Below, one piece after another: positions 50,510 to 62,282 of a DNA stretch of 64,000 bases; within the stretch, counting starts at the first letter, position 1, and the number at the start of each line of letters is the position of its first letter. A program made the translations under genes and the position numbers. The stretch spans positions 7,349,068 to 7,413,067 of the forward strand of contig CM046841.1 of the NCBI GenBank assembly GCA_025618425.1. The letters are read 5' to 3'. The stretch comes from Heliocidaris tuberculata (lineage: Eukaryota > Echinodermata > Echinoidea > Camarodonta > Echinometridae). Under the pieces are notes generated by a model. The model had not been told where the DNA came from. It saw nothing but the letters and a program-made list of their open reading frames with translations, and did no database searches.

Positions 50510-51840
50510 GGTAGTTTGAAGATTATACGAAAATATTTGTATTCGTTAGCTATTTCTATTTTGGTTTTACCAAATAAAAATAGATTTCTCTTCATCATTC
50601 TTCCCGCCTTCTTGAAAATCATTATCTTTGTCTTTTCCATGTTAATTTCTAAATTCCACTTTTCACAATATTCATTTAAGTGGTTCAGTGCTATTTGAAG
50701 TCCACAGTCTTTTTTAGATACGATAGTAAGATCATCAGCATACATAATGCATGATTTTTTCCCCCCCTGAACCTAGTGTCACCGGATGGCAATCATCTCC
50801 GAACGAATCTACAATATCGTTCAGATACAGAGAGAAAAGGGTTGTGCTTACTACACATCCTTGTTTTACTCCTACAAAAGTGGGGAAAGAAGGGGAAATT
50901 TTGTTTTGGAGTTTAATAGAAAATGGTACATCTTTATTTTTCAATTACGTCGTAGAAATGGACCGGTTATATTGTATTTTTTTTATTTGAAGAGTAAAGC
51001 TCTTCTGTTCACAAGATCGAACGCTTTGCGGAAATCCACAAAGCATACGTATAAATATTTCTTACTTTTAAACATTTTTAAGTAGTGTCTTTAAGGTAAA
51101 TATGGGGTCACTAGTTCTGCAACCTTTTCTGAAACCTATCTGCTTTGAGGAGTCATATTGTTCTCTTTGACATATGTTTGAAGTTTATTGTAAAGCATTC
51201 GTGCCATTCTTTCGCTGTTATATTTGTAGAAGTATCATCTCGGTTTTTGGGTTTTTTTTTTTTTTTTTTTTTTTTAATTCTGTCAACTAGTCTCCAAAAG
51301 GATGAGGGGTCGCTGTTGTTTAAAGAGAGTAATTTATCAAATATACGCTTTTTTGTGAACTCTGTGATTTTTACGTGTTATTCTTCGAAGGAGTTTTTGT
51401 TCGTATTGAACTTTTAACCATAATGCTCTATTCCATGTATATTTTTCTTAAATCTCTGCATAGTTTCCTTATAAGTCGTAGTTTGGATCTACAAATCGAA
51501 TTAAACCATGGTTTGTCTTTTTTCTTAGAATTAGCTCTCTTATTTTGGCCAACAGAAACCCCTACTGCGACTTTTAGTGTCTGAGTAAAGTCATTAATTA
51601 TTTCGTTTATTTTTATTTTGTTATCTGGATTTTTGTCATGTGTTGAATTATCTGAAATATTTAATCTTATTTTTCAAAATTCGTTTGTTTAATTTTGTAA
51701 TAAACCGATCTTCAATCGTTCGGTTCCATTTGCACGGTTGTATATCATGTAGCACCATGTCATCATGGGTAAATACAAGTGAATGAAGTGTAAATGTTAT
51801 TTGACAATGATCGGATAGCAGAGTGTAGAATTCCCCAAAG
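50510..51840 (-). mobile_element. Truncated non-LTR retrotransposon, minus strand
   Basis: Reading the minus strand from 51840: endonuclease end (GEFYTLLSDHCQITFTLHSL), linker (NKRANSKKKDKPWFN), then reverse transcriptase pieces QIGFRKGCRTSDPIFTLKTL and YLYVCFVDFRKAFDLVNRRA (motif A), GVKQGCVVSTTLFSLYLNDI (motif B region), the YADDLTIVS core (motif C) and EKWNLEINMEKTKIMIF. It breaks off in the thumb near 50510. Frameshifts and stops are present. It is a different family from the plus-strand LINE and sits between segmental-duplication blocks c and d of copy 3. Confidence 0.88.
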
Positions 51841-52320
51841 AAGTGACTTCGACATTTAGATCCTACATATATCACCTACAAGAAGAGATATAGTCGGCAT
51901 TTCTTCATCTTAGGTGGAATATATTTACAGCTTTTACGATGAAAATCAAAACATTAATTTTTATAGTCAAAATCTGTGTTAATTATATGTTCTTGTGATT
52001 ATGGATTTGGCTTAGATGGGGGGGGGGGGGGGTAGAATGTGATTTTCCTCTCACACTACAGGTATATTCATATCCTTCTCACCTTCTTGTAAAGAAGCAT
52101 TAGGAATACAAAGAAAGTGGCTTCAGTGAGTTGGGTAATGCTCTGTCATAAGAATTAGCCTATCCACTTTTTACAAGGATACATTCTAGTTGCCTATAAC
52201 ATATCTTCATGTATGCATGTTCGTGCTAAATGATTGTCAATTCCTTGCACAGAGGTACTTTGTTATTTTGAAAAAAATGCACATTCATCGAACCTAAACA
52301 ATACTAGAACAAATAAGGTT
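51841..52320. repeat. Segmental-duplication block d, copy 3
   Basis: Aligns with 57048-57565: CACCTACAAGAAGAGATAT, GTGATTATGGATTTGG-type, CTCACCTTCTTGTAAAG, GCATTAGGAATACAAA, TACAAGGATACATTCT, TTCGTGCTAAATGATTGTCA and CATCGAACCTA. Confidence 0.85.
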
Positions 52321-52437
52321 TTCTGGTCGAAAAGGGGGGGCCCACAATGCATTGTTTTCCCTCAAAAGGGGGGGGGCACGGGCCGGGATTGCGCCCCCCC
52401 CCCCAAAAAAAAAAAAAAAAAAAAAAAAAATCCGCCA

Positions 52438-52478
<41 letters not shown>

Positions 52479-52859
52479 CCTATAGTGTGGGGAAAGGGTG
52501 TGTAAACCTGTATGTGGGTTTTCTCTTTACATGTCCAAGATACATCTTTAGCATCACGCTTTGCATTTTTGTAGTATGATTTGAATATTGAGGGAGCTAG
52601 CGAAGCGTGCGAACCAAAAATATTCAAAATTTATGAGGTCACAACTACATTGTAATATAAAAATGGGGAAACACAATTCTGATGGAGTTTCATTTGCAAA
52701 ATTTCACAATGAAAATTTATTTAATAAGCTTTACTGTTGGAGCGAGCGTAGCGAGCATTTGGCAATTGGCTCTAAGTCACTTTGGATTAGGGGCTCATGT
52801 TATGAGAAAGGGAAACGTGGTACTTATCATCGGGAAAGGATACTTATTAGAAAAAATAA

Positions 52860-53110
52860 ATGAATGTGTAGAAAAGGTAGAAAAGACAGTTATCAGAAGT
52901 GAAAAGGGGCATTTATAAGAACGGAAAAATGTTCTTATAAAGTAGAAAAATTAAATAGATGCCTATATATTACAAAGAAACAAACCTGACTTGTTAAATT
53001 AAAAGGGATTAAATGGGATAAATGCTCTTGTTGAAATAGGATCATTTATCAAAGGTAAGGTGAGGGATGAGGTGCAATTATCAAAATGGGCACTTATAAC
53101 CGGTGTGTTG
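52860..53110 (-). repeat. GTGCCC-type minisatellite in reverse orientation
   Basis: On plus it reads CAGAAGTGAAAAGGGGCATTTATAAG-like units, the reverse complement of the GATAAGTGCCCC unit. It is preceded by GAGCGAGCGTAGCGAGC (52739) and followed, after the SINE, by GGGGCACTGTGCCC (53446). Together these suggest a reverse copy of the 35-kb type element, interrupted by the SINE. Confidence 0.7.
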
Positions 53111-53380
53111 GCTCAGTCAGTAGAGCGTCCGCCTCACAACCGGGAGGTCGTGGGTTCGAACCCCTGCCGCGTCATACCAAAAGACGTTAAAAGATGGGAG
53201 TTGCTGCTACCTTGTTTGGCGTTCAACAATAAGGGATAGAGCAACGTCGATCTGGCGCTGCTCAGTGGCTGCCGGGCTCACGATCAATTGGGCAAAAAGA
53301 ATTTCCATTTCGGTTTAACTTAATAAAATTTGGAGTGGACTTTAAAAGATTATTATTATTATTATTATTATTATTATAAG
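53097..53380 (+). mobile_element. tRNA-derived SINE with (ATT)n tail
   Basis: The head (53100-53180) is tRNA-like with A box TTGGCTCAGTCAGTAGAGCG and B box GGGTTCGAACCCC; the anticodon loop CTCACAA gives CAC (Val-like). The body (AGATGGGAGTTGCTGCTACC, GGATAGAGCAACGTCGATCT, GGCGCTGCTCAGTGGCTGCC) is not tRNA. The 3' end is (TTA)n at 53349-53377. This head-body-tail layout is a pol III-transcribed retroposon. It is inserted inside the reverse GTGCCC array. Confidence 0.85.
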
Positions 53381-53514
53381 AATATGGAACGGGAACTTAT
53401 TCGAAAGAAAAATGGGGGTTCTTATGTGAAGTTAAGGGAAAAGTAGGGGCACTGTGCCCACATTCAACCCCCGGAGCGGTGCTTCTGATCAGGTCTACAT
53501 GTTATGATTGTCAT

Positions 53515-53675
53515 TTCATCAGTGCTGTAGTCGAGTCCATCCCATCCGAGTCCGAGTCCGAGTCCCTGGAGTCCGAGTCCGAGTCCGAGTCCGAGTCTGA
53601 GTCCAAGTCCGAGTCCTGGCATCCGAGTCCCGAGTCCTGGACATCCGAGTCCGAGTCCGAGTCCGAGTCCAGATG
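53515..53675 (+). repeat. (GAGTCC)n array next to a CAGTGCTGTAGTC end
   Basis: About 20 GAGTCC units, preceded by CAGTGCTGTAGTCGAGTCC at 53520. That start matches the terminal repeat of the hAT-like element at 30303 (CAGTGTTGTAGT). No matching right end was found, so this may be a solo or truncated end. Serine/glutamate-rich frames here are artefacts. Confidence 0.75.
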
Positions 53676-53749
53676 GGAACATCTTAAATTGAAATTTTTT
53701 TACGTCACATTATTTACATTATAATAAATGCCTTCACTGGCGCAAATCC

Positions 53750-54230
53750 ATGTTTGAAATTTGGGGGGGACATTCGCCTCCAAAATTCTCTGACAAGCAA
53801 ACAAAAAAAAAAGAAAAAAAAAACCCTCCATATCCCTCCCAGATCAACACCCATGTTTGTATAATTTGAAGTAGATGGTTTTTTCCTTTCTAGTAGTATA
53901 AAAATATATCGGGAAAATCAGAAGCAACGACAGAATTATAGATAAATATTCATAAATTCATATAGGTCTAAATCTACAATAATATACATAAATGAATAAA
54001 ATCTAGATCTATATTAAAATAAAGAATATATAGATTTGAATAATATTAATAAATATAATATATCAAATTATATTTATCTACAACATATAATAGAAATGTA
54101 TATTTTCCTTTTTTGGGAGGAGGGGGTGAAACCTGGGGGGACGTTTGTACACACCACCCCCCCCCCCTGAAAAGTTGGGGGATGAATGCCCCCATCCCCC
54201 CCCCCCCCGCTATCTACGCCCCTGATCGGT
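53750..54230. other. AT-rich stretch with G/C-run TE ends, no gene
   Basis: TTTGGGGGGGACA near 53760 and GGGGGATGAATGCCCCCATC with TATCTACGCCCCTGATCGG near 54210 are typical ends of the G-run-flanked elements in this window. The centre (53870-54100) is AT-rich with ATAGATCTA-type repeats. Confidence 0.5.
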
Positions 54231-54624
54231 TGTAATATCACACAAATGCTGTATAAAATATTTTCGTTTGCTATAATGTCGTAACAAGAGTACGTGTATA
54301 TGGTAAATTATATGTTCCGTTTATGAGCTAAATGAGACATAAAATCAATGAACATAAAGATCATATTTCAGTGAACAGCAAATATACCCCTTATGTTGTC
54401 TTCAGTCATTCTTACATGTACATCTGGAACAAGGAAATATGTCATATTTAACTTAAAATCACAATATTCCATTATTTCAAGCAATTTTCATTAATAATTG
54501 CATTGACACTTTCACAATCATAGCGGTATTACATATACGATTTTAATACCTAATCCTCCGAAATATTCATATTCATCCCCCAATATCAAAATGATAATCA
54601 TACTCGTTATAACCTCATTAGAAT

Positions 54625-55065
54625 GGAGCTTACGAAACGGGATGGGAGAGCAACAAGACGGGGGAGAGTTAACCGACCGTGACGGTCCTCGCACTCTTCT
54701 GTCTTGTTTTTCTATATCAAGTTACAAAAAAGTAGACGGCGACGCACTGCAGTGTTCACGCCCACAATCGCTTCCCGTCCCCAAGGACGCAAAAACGAGC
54801 TTACGATTTCAGGACGGGAGCCTTTGAAGACGGGGAGTCGAGCGAAAAATCGGTGTGCGCATGCGCGACTTCGAGTATCTCTCCGTCCTGTTTGATTTCA
54901 GGACGGTTCTCGGGCGAAATAACGTCCGGTCTAAAGTGGGGACGGGAAGCCGTATTGTTGTTGTATAACTGACGAATGAGGCGTGAAAACTGTGCTGTGC
55001 GTCGCCGTCCACTTTTACGTAACTGATTGAAAAACAAGACTCTCCCGTCCCGTTTCGTAAGCTCC
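54625..55065. mobile_element. 441-bp palindromic MITE, long arms
   Basis: GGAGCTTACGAAACGGGA at 54625 is the inverse of TCCCGTTTCGTAAGCTCC ending at 55065. The arms continue with TCTTGTTTTTC and GTCGCCGTC / GACGGCGAC to about 160 bp each. GGGGACGGGAAG also pairs across the core. It is GC-richer than its surroundings. Overlapping open frames on both strands follow from the palindrome and are not genes. Confidence 0.8.
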
Positions 55066-55259
55066 CTATTAGTCCTTTGAGCACTTACACTTTCCCGCAT
55101 GATTGTTAGACTGAGCGTACAGACTTTAGTTTGAGACTAGAAATACATTGCCGTGATTCAACTCTAAACTACAATATGTTAATATGATTGAAAACTGAAT
55201 AAATTTGAATATGAATCAGAAAACAAACGTAATTTAAATTCAAATAAAAAATTGAAAAA

Positions 55260-56090
55260 TTGTGGCAGAAATAGTTCACTCTGACTAATTATCAAGAAAA
55301 CCAAACAACATCAACAGCAACACCGATTGTGAAAGTAGCCAGTACAGTACAGGATCAATTTTATTCAGCCCATGTAATTAATTTAGACCTTTAGAGTATT
55401 TTAGAGTAAATGTTTTATGTAGGGACTCCTCAGTACTTCTTTAAACAGTTCCTGGCGGGCTGAGATGTGTTTTCTTGAAACCATATATGAATGATTAATA
55501 AAATGCCTTTTTTCAACTTTTGTCAGATATACATAATCGACATCACATCATAATCCACGTCAATGTAAATGACCATTCAGTACTCACCAGCAGTACTTGA
55601 GTTCAACAGAAGGCAAATTTCAAGCTGACACAGTAATTCTCATCAATGTTTAGAAACTATCAGCTTGCAATTTATCATGCTGCAAACGAATAAAATACTA
55701 CTTCCGTTTTCAGAATGTTCCATTATTTTGCAAAAGGTATTTTTATGTCAAATGAAGACACAATCAATATTCACAATTTGAATCAGCATGACTTGTTTAT
55801 TTCTCTTTTTTATGAAAATATGGTATCACTTCTATCTATAGGGGAGTATGAATATACATACCTCTTTATAATATGCAAAAGTGATAAAAATCAAATCCTA
55901 TCTTTCTTGTGCCTTCCCCAACAGCCCAATGGAATAAGCTTCTATTAAAATGATAATGATCACATTTTAGGGAGGCCTCTGCAAATGTTGATATGAATCA
56001 TCTGTTAGAGAGACTCTACTGTAATGGCGGAACATTTGACAGTGAAAGGTGATGATTACCCTTCCACTGTTCATTACCCATCCATAAAGG
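55260..56090. repeat. Segmental-duplication blocks a-b, copy 4
   Basis: Block a (55260-55470: AATTATCAAGAAAACCAAAC, CAACACCGATTGTGAAAG, TACAGTACAGGATCA, TTATGTAGGGACTCCTCA) recurs at 57910-58030 and 58340-58390. Block b (55575-56090) matches 25320-25830. Confidence 0.8.
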
Positions 56091-56219
56091 TGGAATGACT
56101 TCTGAATCAACAGGGGCGTATAGATATCGGGGGAGGGGGGAGAGATGTATCCCCAAAGAATTTAAGTTGTGGGGGTGGCGTGCACAATCATCCCAAAGGT
56201 TTCGATGAACGAAAGTATA

Positions 56220-57565
56220 GCAATTATGATATGCAATGCTAGTTATAAAAGCATTAATAGTAGTAGTAATAATAAAACAATAATTACCATAATGATAAGT
56301 TTTGGACGTTTATCTAGTCAATCATATTATTACCAGGTTTAATAGTTAAATAATATTAATTTGCCTCGTCGTAAATTCAAGGATCGCTATTCAAAGTTTC
56401 ACCACAATTCTGTATATGGCGGTAAATTCATATAATTATGGGGGGGGGGGGTGAAACACTCTGTGTCGCTTCACTCCCTTACAAAGCACGGGATGGGAGA
56501 TAGATATCCATATAAGTCACCCATCTCCACTTTTCGGAGAAATGCCATCATAACACGGTACAAACAATACTGAAGAAATTCTCTTTACTCGCACTTTTTT
56601 TTCACTGAGCATGTCCTCAACCCTTATTACGCGCTTTCCTAATATGCAGTAGGTAGAATAATCTGCGACATTGCTAGAGGCCCGAATTCACGTAGGAACA
56701 TTAAATCAATCCATGATCTAATCATGAAATAGGGGTAACTCGACTATGACTATGATAAGATCGCGTGTGAACGTTTTCCGATGGGCCATTTTAATTTCCT
56801 ACGTTCTACCCGATTTTGCTTGTTCATGCCATTTATTTTTCATTTCTGTATTTTACTCTTACTAAGAAGTAGAGGCGTAAAGCATTTGGGAATTTCTTAG
56901 ACCGGCGATTTCTATGTACGAGCAAATTTTAAGGTTTCAGCTGTTATATTTCCTTTTTTATGTTTTTATTATAATCATTATTACAAGTTATGACAAGAAA
57001 TGATTACAAGTATGCCCCCCCCCGCCCACATCTCCACACAAAAAAAGTGAATTCGACTTTTAGATCATACGTATATCACCTATACAAGAAGAGATATCGT
57101 CGGCATTACTTCATTGTAGGTGGACTATTTACAGCTTTCTCGATGAAAATCGAAACCATTCTATAGTAAAAATCGGTGTTAATTGTGCATACAATTAACC
57201 TCAAGACATCCTGGTGATCATGGATTTGGGGTGGGTAGAATGTAGTTTTCCACTCACACTGTAGGGATATTCATATCAGGGAAATGTAACTCCCTGTTCA
57301 TATTCTTCTCACCTTCTTGTAAAGGAGCATTAGGAATACAAAAGAGAGTGGCTTCAGTGAGATATTTTAATGGTGTATATATGAATAATGCTTGTCACCA
57401 AAATTAGGAAATGCATTTTTTACAAGGATACATTCTGGTCGCCTATAACATACCTCCATGTATGCACGCTCGTGCTAAATGATTGTCACATCCTTGCACA
57501 GAAGTACTTTGTTATTTATGAACAAATGCACAGTCATCGAACCTAGACAATACTAGAACATGGAA
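56220..57565. repeat. Segmental-duplication blocks c-d, copy 4
   Basis: Matches 49130-49840 and 51841-52320 in order, without the minus-strand LINE that separates them in copy 3. It contains poly-G at 56441 and poly-C at 57016. No gene recognised. Confidence 0.8.
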
Positions 57566-58329
57566 AGGAATTCATCTAGTAGTTGAAAAAACACGTGACA
57601 CGACACAAAGAACTATCGAAAAAATAATTATGCCCTTCGTGAACATAGTGTTTAATGTCTTCATTAGAATTTCGTAATTCTGTTGTTAAGGAGTATTCAG
57701 TGTAAGCAGTAAAACAGAGAATATATGGAATTAAAGGCGTTTCGAAGCCCCATCATTGTTAATAGTCGAGAATAACATGATTCAAATAAAATGATATAAA
57801 TTCGTTAACATATTCATATTGTGAATTCATGTACGCTGTGAAAACAGGAATGAATGAAACACGAGAAATATATGTCGTTTAATCTTGAAAAATTCTGGCA
57901 AAATAGTTAACTTTGACTAATTATCAAGAAAACTAAACAACATCAACAACAACACCAATTGTGAAAGGAGCCTGTACAGTACAGGATCATTTTTTTTCAG
58001 CCCATGTAATTAATTTAGACGCTGTGTCATGAGTATGGTTTGTGCCAGCAGACTACTTTTATATGTTGGGGGTTTTTCCCCCTACCTTTGGAGACCTCAA
58101 TATTTGCCTGATTATTGCCAAATTGCGTTTATGTTAACTCTGTGGCAGTGTTATCAGAAATTCATTCTCAGTAACGGTGATTGAGAGACGGTTAAAATTG
58201 TATAGTATGTCCCCCCCCCCCCTTCCCGATCCCATTTTGAAAATATATTTTCTCTGTGCCCTACTTTGTCTCACAATCCATCTGTCGTTCCTAAGCAGTG
58301 GCTGTATTTATTGGTACTACTATAATGAT

Positions 58330-61300
58330 TTCTTTCAGTAAATGTTTTATGTAGGGACTCCTCAATACTTCTTTAAACACTTCATAGCGGGCTTGAAACC
58401 ATACGATTGGCTAAAAAGTACTGTGAAATCGGTAAACGCTATAGAATCGTTATAAATCAAACTTGCTATCTACCCACATTCAATGTAAAGTGTTTATTAC
58501 ATTCCGTTCATGCTATTCCAAAAGCTGCTGACTTCCACTCCTTTTAAACCAAGGCGCGTCGCTAGACTGTTCTTAATTTTTTCTGAAGGCCGGTTTCATT
58601 TGAATTAAAGGCATGTTGATTTGCATAGGGAGGGTAAATAAAGAAGCAGAAATAAAAGAAAGCCTCCCCGGGCCCACCACCGCCCCGCCCCCAACTTTTG
58701 AAGGTAGGACTAGCTTTCAATGTTCATAAGTTCCTTACACACGAAAGCCCTACATTTTAATACGGGAAGGTTTTTGTCCATCAAAATAAGCCTACAGCCA
58801 ACATCAATAATACTGATCATAGCTTTTTTTTTTTTTTAATGTAGTCTACTTAGCACTGAAAAGGGGACCAGGACAGCTAACAAATACACTGATGAATAAC
58901 TATAGAAATATATTTCACGGTTGACTGAGCAAACATTGAATCGATCCGACGTTGGATCTCTCCACCGTGGGAATCATTGCATTTCCAAGTCTAAATTCAA
59001 AAGCACAGATTCCCGCGACCCCTGAAACCAAATAGTGTGGCTAAAAATATGTTATTGTCTACAGATTTCTATGGGCTAAAATTACATCATATTAAAACTG
59101 CCACCAGCTTTAAGGATGGTGTAAACTGTATATGGATAATATGTTTTACAGGCGATGTTTCATATGTGCACTGATATAGGTAGGCCATTGGAAGAGGTTG
59201 TACATGGTTGTATCATTAAGCTGTTTCTCTTAAGAAAATGGGCAGAACAACAGGGCACACTTGTGAATCCAATTAATGGTACAGTTTCATGAACTGATAT
59301 TCATGCCATTTCAGTATCAATATGTTTTAGCAAGATTTTGTTATTTTAGAAAATGTTACTAACCCAAGACAAATCAGCCTGAATAAATCGTAATGGGAAA
59401 CTGCTTCTCTAAAGAATAAAGGTCCATCCTAATGTAAATAAGGGCCCTGAATAAAGGATCAACATACAATTATTTTGTTTATTAGGATTAGTAGATGGTT
59501 GATATTGGCATGAAGATATTCGTAAACGTCGGTGAATCTCGTTTGGGGATATCCCATACAGATTTTTTTTCTTTCTACATGTCACACGAAAATAAGTCCC
59601 TAAGTAGTTTAGTGTTTGATACATTGTTCTGTTCCATTTTGTTTTATTCAGTAGTTTAAGAAAATTGTCATTTCTGTTTCCCCTTGAGCTCAGAAAAGGA
59701 AGTTCTTTTAAAATATGTAAAAGTTTAACATTTTCTACCAACTAGGCATATCACTACTCTGTCACTTGTAATTTCATTCCTATGAGCCACGTCATTTTAG
59801 TTAACACTCCATCTAATACCTGCATGTCTCTCCGCCTTCCATTCTCTCTCTGTTTAATTCTACCCTCCGTCTCTGTTTAATAATTGTACCCATCCCCTAC
59901 CCCTATTTGTCTCTCACCCTCCTTCTCTTTCCCACTCTGACTCACTCTGTTTCCAACTCTTTTTTACCACTCTCTTTCTTTTTTTCTCTCTCTCTCTCTC
60001 GATCCCTGCCTCAAAACAGAGAAGTGCTTATCATAAACACACGGACCATTAAATTTCAACTGACACGTATGCAAAGACAATTCTTAGTTGAACTATTTCT
60101 TAGAGAAATGCTTATCATAAACACACGGACCATTAAATTTCAAATGACACGTATGCAAAGACAATTCTTAGTTGAACTGCCATCAAGATAACACCGAAAT
60201 ATACATAAAATCAAATATTATTTGTAGAGATATACAGACAACGTAAATAAAAGAAAGAAGATCCATAGATTACAAAACTTTGCTTGAAATTTTCAATTTA
60301 TTTTCCACCTTTTGAGAATGTGTTATAAGTAGGTAAACTAACGGGGAAGACTTAGGTTGTAGAATATATCTTTCATTATTTTAAAATTTGTAGTTTGCTT
60401 TGGCTTCTTGATTGCATTATTTGTGAAAGTGTACCAACCATCTGAAAATATCATATGTATACCGTTAGGAAGTATAAAATTAACCCCAAAGAACTTTATC
60501 TGAAGTTCTGTAGGTCAACAGTTTAGGAGTATGAAGGAAATAAATGATAACATGAAGGTGCTCGCGCGGAACCGAGCCCTTATCTTGGCGAGCTCGTACG
60601 AGTGCGTTGAGTAGTCTACTCACGAGTCGCTTTTATGCTTATAGAGAGTATAATTAAACTTGTAATATCTCTTTATAGAAGTGATATTCGAAGCCCATAT
60701 TTGGAATATAATAGAATGACATGGAACCTCTGACATACAGAGTAAAATATGTTTTGGTGATTGGTACCCTTTAACAAATCATATGTTCATTGTTGAATTT
60801 TAATGGTGTATCCGTCATGGACAAATACGTGATGGATGGCTGCCTCGCTCAGTTATAAAATAAAATATGTTTCAATGAAATTTTTACAAAATTACAATTT
60901 TCATTTTAAGTTCCATTCCTGTGAATCAATCTCAAAATAATAATAATGATAATAGTAGGTTCTTGTATAGAGTTCATGGCTGTCAAATTTGACGCTCATG
61001 GCGCTCTCCATTTATCACCCCTGCCTTAGTAAAATAGTCTATTTGAAGGATAAATAATCATATAATCCTGACCGATATGGTTTTCTTATGTAGTTCTAAG
61101 ACTATTTTAAGAAATCTCTTTTATGACCAACTCATGCACGAAGGAAACACTTCATAAAGTCCTCAATCCACAATCTATTACATTAAACATCACTGATATG
61201 ATGTAATATGAAGAGAGTAGAGCTCACTTATATTCACAGTACTCTCTTTTGGACTTTTGGACAGGAGCAATAGTTACAAAAAGAGAAAAACGGGGATGGG

Positions 61301-61960
61301 AAAGAAAGAATAAACGTGAGAGAGACAGAGTGAGAAGAAATATAAACAAGAGTAAAGAAAAAAAAGAAAGAGAAAAAGACAGATATTTTGCTAATCTATC
61401 CAGCAATATACTTTGTTTATATCTTTTTAGCCTTTTTTTTTTCTTAAATTTTTTTTAATATGTATGGATCACACCTTGCTCCATTAGAATGAATCCAATA
61501 TTTCTGCTATATTCACACATTTCTTTTCTTGAGTAATAATATTTATTACATAATCTAGATACATTCAGCAAACATGTACGTTAAACAATTACCTGGAATC
61601 CCGATCTCACAAAAGGAGAAGAAAATTACTTCTTCCTTATTTCTAACAAAAACTGTCTCAAGGCTCGTCCAGATATGCCGCGGTACTGTGAGTACGCGTA
61701 GGACCTTTGTCCTACACAAATACGTAGAAACCGCCTTGGGGTTTTTTCCCCCGGTGGTTTACCGCGACATATGTGTATGCACCATTTTTTAATAACTCTT
61801 AATGACACCTCAAAACAAAGTGAAGTGTCATGCCATTCATGAAGCTATATATGATTTATTTGCAACCCTTTTATTTATCTTCTTATTTACGGTTTATTTC
61901 CATTAGGTTCTACATCAAGTGTATCCACTATACACGTTGTCAAATCAACATAGATTTTTC
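58330..61960. repeat. Segmental-duplication blocks e-m, copy 4 (most continuous copy)
   Basis: In order this matches 38335-38425, 40915-41330, 29240-29490, 30040-30302 with 32378-33357, 33605-34840 and 36325-36730. It lacks the hAT-like elements and the CAGGGGCGTC element present in copy 1, so it provides empty sites. No coding exon recognised. Confidence 0.8.
60021..60188 (+). repeat. Two tandem copies of an 84-bp unit
   Basis: TGCTTATCATAAACACACGG to TTCTTAGTTGAACT occurs at 60025 and again at 60109, nearly identical. Copy 1 (33040-33110) has one unit, so this duplication is recent relative to the segmental duplication. Confidence 0.9.
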
Positions 61961-61968
61961 GTTCAGCA

Positions 61969-62237
61969 ACGTACGCGGGATTCTAGGACGGAGATTATTA
62001 AACAATTGCACATGACAAACGACGCCCGTCTTAAACTTTAAAGTCTTTGTGGAAAATTGAAGAACCGGAACAGTACTTTCGTCCTAGATTCAGAGCGAAC
62101 AATGCATTTGCAATTTATCGTGCGCTCTTTATTTAGCACGGTATTGCCGTTCCGGTTCTTTCATTTTCGACAAAGAATGCCTAGGCGTCCTTTGTCATGT
62201 GCAATTGTTAATCTCCGTCCTAGAATCCCGCGTACGT
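61969..62237. mobile_element. 269-bp palindromic MITE with near-perfect arms
   Basis: ACGTACGCGGGATTCTAGGA at 61969 is the inverse of the sequence ending at 62237, continuing for nearly 60 bp to GTCATGTGCAATTG / CAATTGCACATGAC. An inner pair (GAACCGGAACA / CCGTTCCGGTTC) extends the hairpin. Copies 1 and 2 (36710-36725, 41480-41490) read ATCAACATTT without it. An extra 17 bp lies between the flank and the left arm. Confidence 0.85.
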
Positions 62238-62282
62238 ACATTTCCTCCATTCATCATTTAATCTTATAACCGGTCTGACCAA

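Noticed and set aside
53100..53175. Functional tRNA-Val gene
   Set aside because: The acceptor and anticodon stems are imperfect and the sequence continues into a non-tRNA body with an (ATT)n tail, so it is a SINE head.
53464..53724. Serine/glutamate and glycine/leucine frames on both strands
   Set aside because: Translation of (GAGTCC)n in two directions.
54591..55100. Four overlapping open frames of 60-100 codons
   Set aside because: They are mirror images caused by the palindromic MITE; none has a recognisable domain.
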